From NCBI GenBank assembly GCA_964529975.1, contig CAZGXW010000016.1, forward strand, positions 1 to 45,164: a stretch of DNA of 45,164 nt, read 5' to 3'. The stretch's first letter is position 1. Each line of letters begins with the position of its first letter. The notes below the pieces were generated by a model. It was not told the origin of the DNA and searched no databases. It was given only the letters and a program-made list of their open reading frames with translations. Origin of the DNA: JADFMN01 sp964529975 (lineage in GTDB: Bacteria; Armatimonadota; Fimbriimonadia; Fimbriimonadales; Fimbriimonadaceae). Shown piece after piece: positions 34,438 through 42,291 of this stretch. A program made the position numbers and the translations under genes.

Positions 34438-35708
34438 TGTCGCAGTTCATCGACGAGGCGGTGGTCACCTTCGAGAGCGGCAAGGGCGGCGACGGGGCCG
34501 CTAGTTTTCACCGCGAAAAGCACGTCCCTCGAGGCGGTCCGGACGGGGCCGACGGCGGTCGTGGCGGCGACGTCGTGCTCGTCGCGGACGAGCATATGCG
34601 GACGCTATACGACGTGCGCCTTCACAAGCAGTACAAAGCGCCCGACGGGAGCAACGCGCGGAAGGACAAGGCAGGAAAGGACGCAGACGATCTCGTCGTA
34701 CGAGTCCCTGTGGGAACAGTCCTGATCGATGACGAGATCGACGAGCCGTTGGTCGACCTGAGCACGCACGGCATGAAGTATGTGGCCTGCCGCGGCGGGC
34801 GGGGCGGAAGCGGAAACCTGCACTTCACAAGCAGCGTTCGGCAGGCCCCGACCATCGCGCAGCGCGGTGCACCGGGCGAGTCGCTTGTCGCGCGCCTGGA
34901 ACTTAGGCTCATCGCAGACGTCGGTCTGGTCGGACTTCCCAACGCAGGAAAGTCGACGCTGCTTGGAGCTATCAGCGCGGCTCGGCCAAAGATTGGCAAC
35001 TATCCGTTCACCACGACGGAACCCAATCTCGGCGTCGTCAAGGCGGGCGATGAGACTTACGTCGTCGCGGACCTTCCAGGTTTGATCGAAGGCGCGAGCG
35101 AGGGCCACGGGCTGGGCCATCAGTTCCTCAAACACGGGCAGCGCACGCGGGTCCTTGTCCACGTGCTTGACGGCTTCCCTATCGACGGCTCAGACCCCAT
35201 CGAGAACTTCAAGGTGATCGAGAAGGAGCTCGCTCTCTACAGCGACGACCTGCGCGATAAGAAACGGCTGACGGTGATGACCAAGTGCGACGTTGCCGCA
35301 CCGGAGGACACTGAGGTCATGCTCGGGTTCCTAAAGGAGGCTGGGATCGACGCCATGCCCGTGTCGGCCGCGACAGGCTACGGCATCAAGGAGATGACGT
35401 TTAGGATCGCCGAACTGCTCAAGGAGAGCGAGACGGAGCAGCCGGTCCACGTGGTGACCCCTGTCTTCCGGAGGACGACCGACCCGCGCTGGGACGCCCG
35501 CCGCGTCGACGCCGACACCTTCGAAGTCACGGGCGAGCGCATCGAACGCCTCGTGCATATGACTCGCCTCGACGATTCCGAGTCCTTGCGGTACCTTCAC
35601 CGTCGACTCGAAAGGATCGGAGTCCTGAACAGGCTGCGCGAACTTGGGATTCAGGAAGGAGACACCGTCCAGATCGCAGGCTGGAACTTCGACTACGAGG
35701 ATTGGTAA
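34437..35708 (+). CDS. obg: GTPase Obg
   Basis: A 423-residue Obg: glycine-rich Obg fold (1 to about 158, with SGKGGDGAASFHREK and RGGRGGSGN), G domain (about 160-330: GLPNAGKST, DLPGLIEGA, TKCD) and a C-terminal OCT domain (about 340-423). It is involved in 50S assembly and stress signalling. The G4 motif reads TKCD where NKxD is usual. The last base of its TAA is the first base of the nadD start (TAATG). Confidence 0.95.
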   Translation: MSQFIDEAVVTFESGKGGDGAASFHREKHVPRGGPDGADGGRGGDVVLVADEHMRTLYDVRLHKQYKAPDGSNARKDKAGKDADDLVVRVPVGTVLIDDEIDEPLVDLSTHGMKYVACRGGRGGSGNLHFTSSVRQAPTIAQRGAPGESLVARLELRLIADVGLVGLPNAGKSTLLGAISAARPKIGNYPFTTTEPNLGVVKAGDETYVVADLPGLIEGASEGHGLGHQFLKHGQRTRVLVHVLDGFPIDGSDPIENFKVIEKELALYSDDLRDKKRLTVMTKCDVAAPEDTEVMLGFLKEAGIDAMPVSAATGYGIKEMTFRIAELLKESETEQPVHVVTPVFRRTTDPRWDARRVDADTFEVTGERIERLVHMTRLDDSESLRYLHRRLERIGVLNRLRELGIQEGDTVQIAGWNFDYEDW

Positions 35709-36295
35709 TGAAGTACGGCATTCTGGGAGGAACGTTCGATCCACCGCACATCGGCCACATGCATCTGGCGCGGGAAGCGATGGCGCGCCTGGCACTGGAC
35801 GAAATCATCTGGATCCCGGCGAGCAGGAACCCGCTCAAACGAACGAGACGCTCGTCGGCGAAAGACAGGCTGGCTATGTGCCGGCTTGCCACAAAGAACG
35901 AACCGGGAATGGCCGTCAGTGACGTCGAGACCACAAGGGGCGGCGACAGTTACCTCGTGGACACGCTTCAAGAACTCAAGGTCGTCCTGCCGGGGGACTA
36001 CTGGTTCATTCTGGGCATGGACGCCTTGGCGCAGTTCCCCGAGTGGAAGGAACCCGAGCGGATTCTAGAAATGTGCAGGCTCGCGGTCGTTGCGCGCCCC
36101 GGCACCGACACGCGTAGCACCCTGGAACGGCTGGGCAGCGACCTAGCGCGCTCCATCGACATCGTGGAGGCGTCCCCAAAGGCCGTCTCATCGTCTAACA
36201 TTAGGGACATGGCCGTCCGCGGAGAGGATTTTAGGCACCTCGTCGATCCGGCCGTCCACGACTACATCGTCAAACACGGACTTTACAAAGATTAG
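35708..36295 (+). CDS. nadD: Nicotinate-nucleotide adenylyltransferase
   Basis: A 195-residue NadD that adenylates nicotinate mononucleotide to deamido-NAD. The nucleotidyltransferase motifs are GGTFDPPHIGHMHLA (about 6-20) and SSSNIRD near residue 160, the ISSTxxR-like site. The start ATG at 35708 overlaps the obg stop by one base, so it is coupled. A frame start six bases upstream adds only two residues and is less likely. Confidence 0.94.
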   Translation: MKYGILGGTFDPPHIGHMHLAREAMARLALDEIIWIPASRNPLKRTRRSSAKDRLAMCRLATKNEPGMAVSDVETTRGGDSYLVDTLQELKVVLPGDYWFILGMDALAQFPEWKEPERILEMCRLAVVARPGTDTRSTLERLGSDLARSIDIVEASPKAVSSSNIRDMAVRGEDFRHLVDPAVHDYIVKHGLYKD

Positions 36296-36326
36296 CAAGA
36301 ACATCGACACCCAGAAAAAGGCGGAC

Positions 36327-36650
36327 ATGATCGTCCAGATCGCGGACGATATGAAGGCACAGCGCATCGAGAACATCGACGTGCGCAAGAAGTCTTCAAT
36401 CACCAGCCGAATGATCGTCGTCAGCGGTACGAGCGACACGCACATCCGCGCGATCACCGAGAAGGTCTTCGACAGGATGCGCGACGAGGGCATCAAGCCC
36501 TTGCGCAAAGACCCTGGACCTGGCGGGGGCTGGCTGTTGCTCGACTATGGCGACGTCGTGTTCCACGCGATGCTCGAGGAAAGGCGCCAGTTCTACGACC
36601 TCGAGACCTTGTGGAACTCGATGCAGCCCAACCCCGATCTCACGGATTGA
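36327..36650 (+). CDS. rsfS: Ribosome silencing factor RsfS
   Basis: A 107-residue RsfS (formerly Iojap/YbeB). It binds uL14 on the large subunit and blocks subunit joining under nutrient stress. Conserved features are ADDMKAQRIENIDV at the N-terminus, the central strand MIVVSGTSDTHIRAI and the ending WLLLDYGDVVFHAMLEERRQFYDLE. The usual N-terminal helix (KADMIVQ...) continues about 12 codons upstream of the ATG at 36327, without ATG/GTG/TTG, up to an ATT at 36291 that overlaps the nadD stop. The ATG is annotated here, but an ATT start is possible. Confidence 0.93.
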   Translation: MIVQIADDMKAQRIENIDVRKKSSITSRMIVVSGTSDTHIRAITEKVFDRMRDEGIKPLRKDPGPGGGWLLLDYGDVVFHAMLEERRQFYDLETLWNSMQPNPDLTD

Positions 36651-36653
36651 CGG

Positions 36654-37373
36654 ATGGAAGAACGACCGATTGAGGAGACAGCACCAAAGAAGGAAGACCC
36701 GCCGCTTCCAGAAAAGCCGACGCCAGAGCAGATCGAGGAGGCCGAACGGCTCTTGCAGCAGGCCTCCCTTGCTCGGATCAGGGGTCAGGGCTCCGTTTCA
36801 GAGCGGTTCCTCAAGGAAGCGGCCGAGAAAGCGCCGGGTTCTGCAGCGGTCCAGGCAGCCCTCGGCGACGAGCTCTGGAAGCGGTCGCAGTTCAGCAGGG
36901 CGCGCGAAGCGTACAAGATGGCCCACCGGATCGAGCCCGGCAACGTCACCTATGAGACGAAGTGGGCCGAGTCCATCGTCGGAAGCGGCGGAGACCCGCT
37001 ATCCGCGCTCAACGCCGCCACCAATACTTATGCAAGTGCAAAGTCTGCAGGCTGCCTCTCCATGATTCTTCCCGGGCTCGGGCAGATCGTCACCGGAGAA
37101 ACGACGAAAGGCGTCACGATCATGGCCGTCTATCTCGGTGCATGGACATGGGCAGTGTTCACGCCGAACGGGCTAAGTGGGATCCCGGCGTTGCTGGGCC
37201 GCGCTAGTGACGTCAACGTCAAGGAGTTCAACGGTGTCGTCTTCATCCCGTTGCTCATCGTCGTCGCCACGTGGATCGGCTCGATCGCTTCGATCAACGC
37301 CCGCGCGAAACTGATGGAGCCACGAAAGATCGAGCGGCCCATCCCCCCAGGCGAAGGAAACTTCGAACCCTAG
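36654..37373 (+). CDS. TPR-like membrane protein, unknown function
   Basis: A 239-residue protein. The first 25 residues are Pro/Glu-rich; about 28-115 form TPR-like helices (LLQQASLARIRGQGSVSERFL, ALGDELWKRSQFSRAREAYK); from about 130 on there are two or three transmembrane segments, with a PGLGQIVTGETTKG loop of the kind seen in TM2-like membrane proteins. It starts 3 bp after rsfS, so it is probably cotranscribed with the housekeeping cluster. No enzymatic motif. Confidence 0.72.
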   Translation: MEERPIEETAPKKEDPPLPEKPTPEQIEEAERLLQQASLARIRGQGSVSERFLKEAAEKAPGSAAVQAALGDELWKRSQFSRAREAYKMAHRIEPGNVTYETKWAESIVGSGGDPLSALNAATNTYASAKSAGCLSMILPGLGQIVTGETTKGVTIMAVYLGAWTWAVFTPNGLSGIPALLGRASDVNVKEFNGVVFIPLLIVVATWIGSIASINARAKLMEPRKIERPIPPGEGNFEP

Positions 37374-37379
37374 GCTGGT

Positions 37380-38012
37380 CTATTCCCTCGACCGAAGTTC
37401 GTCCAAGAGTTCACGTTGGACCTGGGTCATCGTCAGGTCGCTGCGAGTTCGCTCGACCACAGCGCGTAGCGCGTCGCAAGTCCGTCGCAGACCACCGGTC
37501 AGGGAGTCAGGGTAGTCGAATGTGATCAGTTCATCGTAGACGCTCTCCATCTGGCCAAGCATCCGAGCGGCCTCGTCCAGGCTTCCTGTGCGCATCTCGT
37601 CGAGCACATAGCGACGGCACTCACTTGCGGCCTCACCCATTCCATTGAGATAGGACACGACGTCGACTCCGAGGTCCTGACAGGACGGCACAGGCTGGTT
37701 TTGAACGATGGCCATGACCGCTGCTGCTTCGACCATCTCCTTCTCGGCGTCTTGCAGGTAACTCGCGTACCGTACGGAAGGAAACGGTTCCATCTCCGCC
37801 CTTGCCGCCCGACTTAGGTCTTGGGCTTCCTTGAGCAACGCTTGGGCGCCATCGAACTGTCGCCTGTGGATGTGTCGAATGCACTTGCTTGAGGTCTGGA
37901 TCAAGAGGCGGCACTTCTGGAGCGCGCCCTCGCGCGCTTTGTGCCGTCCGTCCATTTCGCTGCGCAAGGGAGCCAAGACGTCCTCCCACCTACGATCAAA
38001 CGCTTCGCTCAT
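37380..38012 (-). CDS. Translin-family protein
   Basis: A 210-residue, all-helical protein resembling translin/TRAX and their prokaryotic relatives. Visible hallmarks: SSKCIRHIHRRQFDGAQALL near 40-60 (translin-type 'iRxlHR' helix), QDAEKEMVEAAAV at about 90 with the acidic cluster that in TRAX-like nucleases binds metal, VVSYLNGMGEAASECRRYVLD, and YPDSLTGGLRRTCDALRAVVERTRSDLT near the C-terminus. Known archaeal and eukaryotic members bind and some cleave RNA. Whether the catalytic acids are complete needs an alignment. It lies 1 bp downstream of radC and overlaps nothing on its 3' side (6-bp convergent gap). Confidence 0.78.
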   Translation of the reverse strand: MSEAFDRRWEDVLAPLRSEMDGRHKAREGALQKCRLLIQTSSKCIRHIHRRQFDGAQALLKEAQDLSRAARAEMEPFPSVRYASYLQDAEKEMVEAAAVMAIVQNQPVPSCQDLGVDVVSYLNGMGEAASECRRYVLDEMRTGSLDEAARMLGQMESVYDELITFDYPDSLTGGLRRTCDALRAVVERTRSDLTMTQVQRELLDELRSRE

Positions 38013-38013
38013 G

Positions 38014-38679
38014 CTAGATCAGACCTTCCTTTTGCAGGCTCACGTACCTCCCCTGGTCGCCGACAATGATGTGGTCGAGCAACGGGATATCGAGCAGTTT
38101 CCCGACTTCTGCCAAGCGTCGCGTTACCGCGATGTCCTCAGGGCTAGGCGAAGGATCGCCGCTCGGATGGTTGTGCGCAACGATCAGCGCCGTAGCGTTC
38201 TCGCGGACCGCGTGCCGGTACACCTCGCGCGGACCGACGACGCTCATGTTCGCCGTGCCTATATGCACGGTCTCCGTCGTCAGGACGTTGTTCTTCGAAT
38301 CCAGATAGGCCGCACAGAAGTGCTCCTGCTTCTCTCCTCCCACAAGAGGCAGAAACAAGGCGTAGGCCGACTCGTGGTCCGAGATCGTCCGCGCCTCACC
38401 CTTGCCCGCCTCTTGGGCTCTTCGGCCAAGTTCCATCGCCGCCATGCGCTGCAATACCTCGAACGGTTCGAGCCCGCCGACGGCCTGCCAGTCGGACTTG
38501 CCAATGTCGAGAACCCGCACTCCCTTGAACTTGTCGGCCAGCCGCCTCGCGTCTGCCTCGCACAACTCGACGTCTCGCGCTTCGCGCGCGATCAGGATCG
38601 CGAACAGATCGACGTTGCTTGCCGAACGCACACCGAGGTGCGAGACGCGCTCCACCGTGTTGCCTGTGTCTATCGCCAT
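38014..38679 (-). CDS. radC: RadC-like JAMM-domain protein
   Basis: A 221-residue protein with the MPN/JAMM domain in its second half: IVAHNHPSGDPSPSPED carries the HxH...D metal motif, preceded by VHIGTANMSVVGPREVYRHA. The N-terminal half has the helical segment of UPF0758 proteins (KSDWQAVGGLEPFEVLQRM). Members were named DNA-repair protein RadC, but this role is not established; a JAMM-type hydrolase is expected. ATG at 38679 overlaps the rluD-type gene by 10 bp. Confidence 0.9.
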   Translation of the reverse strand: MAIDTGNTVERVSHLGVRSASNVDLFAILIAREARDVELCEADARRLADKFKGVRVLDIGKSDWQAVGGLEPFEVLQRMAAMELGRRAQEAGKGEARTISDHESAYALFLPLVGGEKQEHFCAAYLDSKNNVLTTETVHIGTANMSVVGPREVYRHAVRENATALIVAHNHPSGDPSPSPEDIAVTRRLAEVGKLLDIPLLDHIIVGDQGRYVSLQKEGLI

Positions 38680-39572
38680 GCGTCTACCTCTTCCCTCTTC
38701 ACCTGTGCCTCGAAGTCATCCGGAGGCTCAGCATACACCGTCAATCGCTCTCCCGACGTCGGATGGTCGAAAGCGATCAACGCCGCGTGGAGTTGCATCG
38801 GCCCCTCGTTCCAAGGCTTTTTGGCGTATTGCCTGTCTCCCTTCACCGGATGGCCGATGCTGCTGAGGTGCACTCGGATCTGGTGCGTGCGGCCCGTTTC
38901 CAGGCGGCATGCCACAACCGACGATCCTTGCACGCGATGGAGTACCTTGACGTGTGTCACCGCTTCCCTGCCCCCTTGCTTCACCGTCATTAGTGAGGGA
39001 ATCCCGGGATGGCGACCGATCGGCTGGTCGATAGTCATGAGGTCGTGAGTCAGTCGCCCGAACACGACCGCCACATAGACGCGAAGGGCGTCCTTTCGCT
39101 TGATCTGCTCCGCCAACGTCCTGTGCGCTCGGTCGTTCTTCGCGACTAGCATCAGCCCCGTCGTCTCCTTGTCCAGACGGTGCACGATTCCCGGCCTCCA
39201 CTCGCCAGCGTGCGCACTCAGCCCGTGGGGCCTTGCTAGGAGGGCGTTGACGAGCGTCGTCGGTCCGAGGCCGTGTCCCGGATGGGCCGCCATCCCTCGC
39301 GGCTTGTTGACCACGAGCAGGTCGTCGTCCTCGTACCGGACGTCGAGTGGGATCGCCGCAGGAGTGAGGTCGTGAGGGGGAGGCTGAGGGACTGACTCGA
39401 CCGTCACGGACTGTCCAGGAGCAAGTTCGAAGCTGGGCTTCGTCACCACCCCGCCGTCGACCCTGACCAGTCCATCTCGAATGGCTTGGGTGAGCCGCGT
39501 GCGGCTGTGCTCCGGGAGTTTGCGCGCGACGAACCGGTCTAGCCTCTCCTTGCCTTCGGCCGTCAGCGACAT
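38670..39572 (-). CDS. RluA/RluD-family pseudouridine synthase
   Basis: A 300-residue pseudouridine synthase. The S4 RNA-binding domain is at about 7-65 and the catalytic domain follows; the catalytic Asp is in HRLDKETTGLMLVAKN (about residue 128-143). The later blocks GRTHQIRVHLSSIGHPVKGD are also conserved. The overall form is RluD-like (23S rRNA helix 69 sites), but the exact target is not readable. TAGAAT on the minus strand (39584-39579) is 6 nt before the ATG. It heads a three-gene unit with radC and the translin-like gene. Confidence 0.93.
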   Translation of the reverse strand: MSLTAEGKERLDRFVARKLPEHSRTRLTQAIRDGLVRVDGGVVTKPSFELAPGQSVTVESVPQPPPHDLTPAAIPLDVRYEDDDLLVVNKPRGMAAHPGHGLGPTTLVNALLARPHGLSAHAGEWRPGIVHRLDKETTGLMLVAKNDRAHRTLAEQIKRKDALRVYVAVVFGRLTHDLMTIDQPIGRHPGIPSLMTVKQGGREAVTHVKVLHRVQGSSVVACRLETGRTHQIRVHLSSIGHPVKGDRQYAKKPWNEGPMQLHAALIAFDHPTSGERLTVYAEPPDDFEAQVKREEVDAWR

Positions 39573-39613
39573 GACCTGATTCTACTTTGAGGATAAAATC
39601 CGAGCCTGCAAAC

Positions 39614-40561
39614 ATGCAAAGCGCGCCGCTCGTCCACCTCTCGCTCGAGCGGGGTTCCTTTACGTGCACTCGCTATTGCGCGCCGTACTGGCGGTTTCTA
39701 AGGGACCGGACGACAGTCGTCCTGCTGGAGAAGGCGTTAGAGCGCCACTCCTGGCCCCGCGGCGTCTACCTCTTCACTTGCACCGACGGCATGGAGCCAG
39801 CGCAAATGGCGCTGGCACGCGCCCTCTTTGCCCGTCTCAAGCCTCGGACGCAAGAATGCGTTGTCCTCAACGAGCCCGGTCGGGTGCTTGGCCGGTACGA
39901 CCTGCTCAAACGTCTGCGCGAGGCCGGCATCAACGACTTTGACGTCCACCGCGTCGACGCGCTGCCACCCGACATCCAGTTTCCTGTCTTCGTGCGCTAC
40001 GAGCGGTTCCACCGTGCCAACCTGACCGATCTGATTCGCACAAGGGCTGAACTCGAAGACACGCTGGCAAGCCTGCTTCTCCGCGGAGAGGTCGCCAAAG
40101 AACTGCTTGTCGTCGAGTGGCTCGACTACAAGGACGAGGACGGGAACTACCGCAAGTGGGGCGCGCAGAAGATTGGACCACATGTTTTCGGCAAACATCT
40201 CATGGCAGGCCCGCACTGGATGGTCAAGCGGAAGTACACGACAAAGCAGGCCGTGGGCAGCGACGAGTTACCGTACATCGAGTCGTTCCCCCACAACGAC
40301 GTGCTCGCGCCTGTCTGGGAGATCAGCGGACACGACTGGGCGCGGATGGACTACTCCTTTTGGCGCGGTCGGCTGCAGGTCTGGGAGATCAATGACAACC
40401 CCGAGATGGGAACCAAGTGGAAGCGCGACTTCGGACGCCGCCGCGTACAAGAAGCCGTGTTCGCCCACTTTGCGCGCTCGCTCGACGACGTCTCTCGAGC
40501 GATCGAGCCTGGACCGCCCATGGAGTTCCGTCTAACCTCGGGCGACGTGCTGAACCCATAG
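39614..40561 (+). CDS. ATP-grasp-like protein, unknown function
   Basis: A protein of about 315 residues. The C-terminal part WARMDYSFWRGRLQVWEINDNPEMG has the shape of the last ATP-grasp segment (an Arg/Asp strand, then a Glu-x-Asn-x-Asn-Pro that would bind Mg-ATP), and PVFVRYERFHR could be the first nucleotide-binding strand. No partner gene hints at the substrate; peptide or amino acid ligation is a family-level guess. TAAAAT lies 14 nt before the ATG at 39614; a TTG nine codons upstream is the alternative start. Confidence 0.6.
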   Translation: MQSAPLVHLSLERGSFTCTRYCAPYWRFLRDRTTVVLLEKALERHSWPRGVYLFTCTDGMEPAQMALARALFARLKPRTQECVVLNEPGRVLGRYDLLKRLREAGINDFDVHRVDALPPDIQFPVFVRYERFHRANLTDLIRTRAELEDTLASLLLRGEVAKELLVVEWLDYKDEDGNYRKWGAQKIGPHVFGKHLMAGPHWMVKRKYTTKQAVGSDELPYIESFPHNDVLAPVWEISGHDWARMDYSFWRGRLQVWEINDNPEMGTKWKRDFGRRRVQEAVFAHFARSLDDVSRAIEPGPPMEFRLTSGDVLNP

Positions 40562-40586
40562 CCGGCTCCGCTACACTAATGGCAAG

Positions 40587-40982
40587 ATGCTCGCGGTCTT
40601 GAACATTGGGTTCTTCGTGTTCCACACGGCGCTGATTCTGTTCAACGTCTTCGGATGGATTCCCAAGAAGACGCGCAAGGCCAACCTCGCTTGCCTGCTC
40701 CTCACACTCGCAGGATGGACGATCCTCGGCATCTGGTACGGCGTCGGCTATTGCATCTGCACCGACTGGCACTGGCAGGTGCGCGAGGCGATGGGGATCA
40801 AAGAAACTGCCGACTCGTACATCGTGCTGTTGGTTCGCAACCTCTCGGGTTGGGACCCGCCCGTCGCGCTCGCCAACACCGTCGCGATGTGGACCTTCAT
40901 CGCCGCGTTCACGATGAGCATTGTTACAAACACCCTCGATTGGAGAAACAGCAGAAGGGCCCCGTCGGTGACGGAGCCCTAG
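40587..40982 (+). CDS. DUF2784-like membrane protein
   Basis: A 131-residue protein with three or four transmembrane segments. The block GYCICTDWHWQVREAMG and the following SYIVLLVRNLSGWDPP resemble DUF2784 membrane proteins, in which a Cys-x-x-Thr-x-x-x-x-x-Arg pattern is conserved. Function unknown. TACACT (40572-40577) is 9 nt before the ATG. The tail of the gene overlaps a stable hairpin. Confidence 0.7.
   Translation: MLAVLNIGFFVFHTALILFNVFGWIPKKTRKANLACLLLTLAGWTILGIWYGVGYCICTDWHWQVREAMGIKETADSYIVLLVRNLSGWDPPVALANTVAMWTFIAAFTMSIVTNTLDWRNSRRAPSVTEP
40956..40980. terminator. Hairpin at the end of the DUF2784-like gene
   Basis: AGGGC-c-CCGTC (40956-40966) pairs with GACGG-a-GCCCT (40970-40980) across a 3-nt loop, with one C-A mismatch, immediately at the stop codon TAG (40980-40982). 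It can serve both this gene and the convergent DUF4382 gene (stop 41007). No U-tract. Confidence 0.5.
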
Positions 40983-41006
40983 ACACTGACCAGTCAGATC
41001 CTGCGG

Positions 41007-42119
41007 CTAGCCGCCGCCGTTCACACCGGCATATCCGACTCTGACGGCTTCCATCGTGTTCGTGCCTTCATTGTACGGCCCAGTGACTTCCAAGTTGTCC
41101 TCGGACTGAACGCTCGCAAAGAACTCGGCGCGCGTCACGGTCGCTCCGCTCATGTCGGTGAACACAGTGGACTCCGACGTCTGGACGTGGAGCACTCCGC
41201 TCGTCGGCGTGAAGTTCCGTGCCTCAGAGATCGTTATGTCGAACGTGAAGAACGAGTCATTGAGGTTGAAGACGAGGCCTTCGACTTGGGGCAGCTCTCC
41301 CTCGCCGCCGCTTCCGCCTTCTCCACCACCGCCTTCAGAAGGCTTCTTCACGCGCACAAACCACGCGACGAAGACCTTCTCGGTCGGCGAGAACACGCCC
41401 TTGATCTTTACCGTGGCGCCGTCGGCGAGCCATTGGTTGCCACAAACGACTGTGTTCTGAGTGAAACGGACTGGGAACGACTTTTCGCCTTTAACGAGCG
41501 TGAAGGTCCGGCCGGGGCCCTCACCGCTCAATCCTTGCACGACGCCCCGGATCGATCGCTTCTGGTGGCGCGCTATGTTCGCAATGCCGTTGCAGTTGCC
41601 GACCTTGAGCATCGGCGTGCCCGTGACATAAGTGCCGTCTTCGTCCCAGTTCGCCAGGTCGAAGTCGATCGCAAACGGATCGTTAGGGCCGATCGCTCTC
41701 GGCCCGCCAAAGTTCAGCATCACGACGGCCGACGTTCCGTTGTTGCCTGCGAACTGTCGCGGTTGACCGTCTGTCGCGCCGTCAGGCACGAGCACGAGGT
41801 CCTTCTTCATCACGACCGTGACGCCCGTGTACGTCCCTTCCGGGATCGTGCTTAAGAACGCATAGACCTCGCCCGACGAATCTCGCAGGCTGGCCAGATC
41901 GACGGCCATTCCAGCCGGGTCGTTGTAGGCGGTCACGTTCCCTTTCTGCCCGTGGAACGTCACTCGCGTGATCGTCACCCAAACGTGGTCATAGTCGGAA
42001 AGGCTGTCCGTAAGATAGACGGGCCCGAAGGAGCCAGAGACTGTCGCTCCGCCTCCGCCACCGCAACCCCCGAGGATTGCGAGCGCGGCCAGCACAGGCA
42101 AGAAGAACTTGAGGTTCAT
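41007..42119 (-). CDS. DUF4382 lipoprotein
   Basis: A 370-residue lipoprotein: signal peptide MNLKFFLPVLAALAILGGC with lipidation Cys at 19. Residues about 28-165 match DUF4382: GPVYLTDSLSDYDHVWVTITRV, then DLASLRDSSGEVYAFLSTIPEGTYTGV. Two further beta domains (about 190-260 and 285-365) are separated by a Gly/Glu-rich linker (GGGGEGGSGGEGE). Family function unknown; the protein should sit in the outer membrane or its inner leaflet. GGGGAG lies 7-8 nt before the ATG; the frame is open much further upstream (to 42344) but without lipoprotein features. Confidence 0.82.
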   Translation of the reverse strand: MNLKFFLPVLAALAILGGCGGGGGATVSGSFGPVYLTDSLSDYDHVWVTITRVTFHGQKGNVTAYNDPAGMAVDLASLRDSSGEVYAFLSTIPEGTYTGVTVVMKKDLVLVPDGATDGQPRQFAGNNGTSAVVMLNFGGPRAIGPNDPFAIDFDLANWDEDGTYVTGTPMLKVGNCNGIANIARHQKRSIRGVVQGLSGEGPGRTFTLVKGEKSFPVRFTQNTVVCGNQWLADGATVKIKGVFSPTEKVFVAWFVRVKKPSEGGGGEGGSGGEGELPQVEGLVFNLNDSFFTFDITISEARNFTPTSGVLHVQTSESTVFTDMSGATVTRAEFFASVQSEDNLEVTGPYNEGTNTMEAVRVGYAGVNGGG

Positions 42120-42240
42120 CGTGGTACTCCCCGGACAGGAGAGGCCCGTCCGGACTTGCATCCAAGGGGCTTCTTCCCTTCCGTCCGAATCCGACTCACC
42201 TGGCACTTCGCCCTGGTTTGAAAGACCACAGCAAAACAAC

Positions 42241-42265
42241 GGCCCACCTCGTAGCGAGGTGGACC
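42241..42265 (-). terminator. Terminator of the third PEP-CTERM gene
   Basis: CCACCTCG (42244-42251) pairs with CGAGGTGG (42255-42262) across a 3-nt loop, extended by GG/CC outside a mismatch. On the minus strand GTTGTTTT follows the stem. It lies about 30 bp downstream of the stop codon at 42292, so it is a reasonable intrinsic terminator. Confidence 0.75.
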
Positions 42266-42291
42266 GTGCCGAAACGCAGCGAGCCTGAACG

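Noticed and set aside
36654..37373. Possible member of the Obg/RsfS pathway because of its position
   Set aside because: Proximity only; the protein is a TPR/transmembrane type with no ribosome-related motif.
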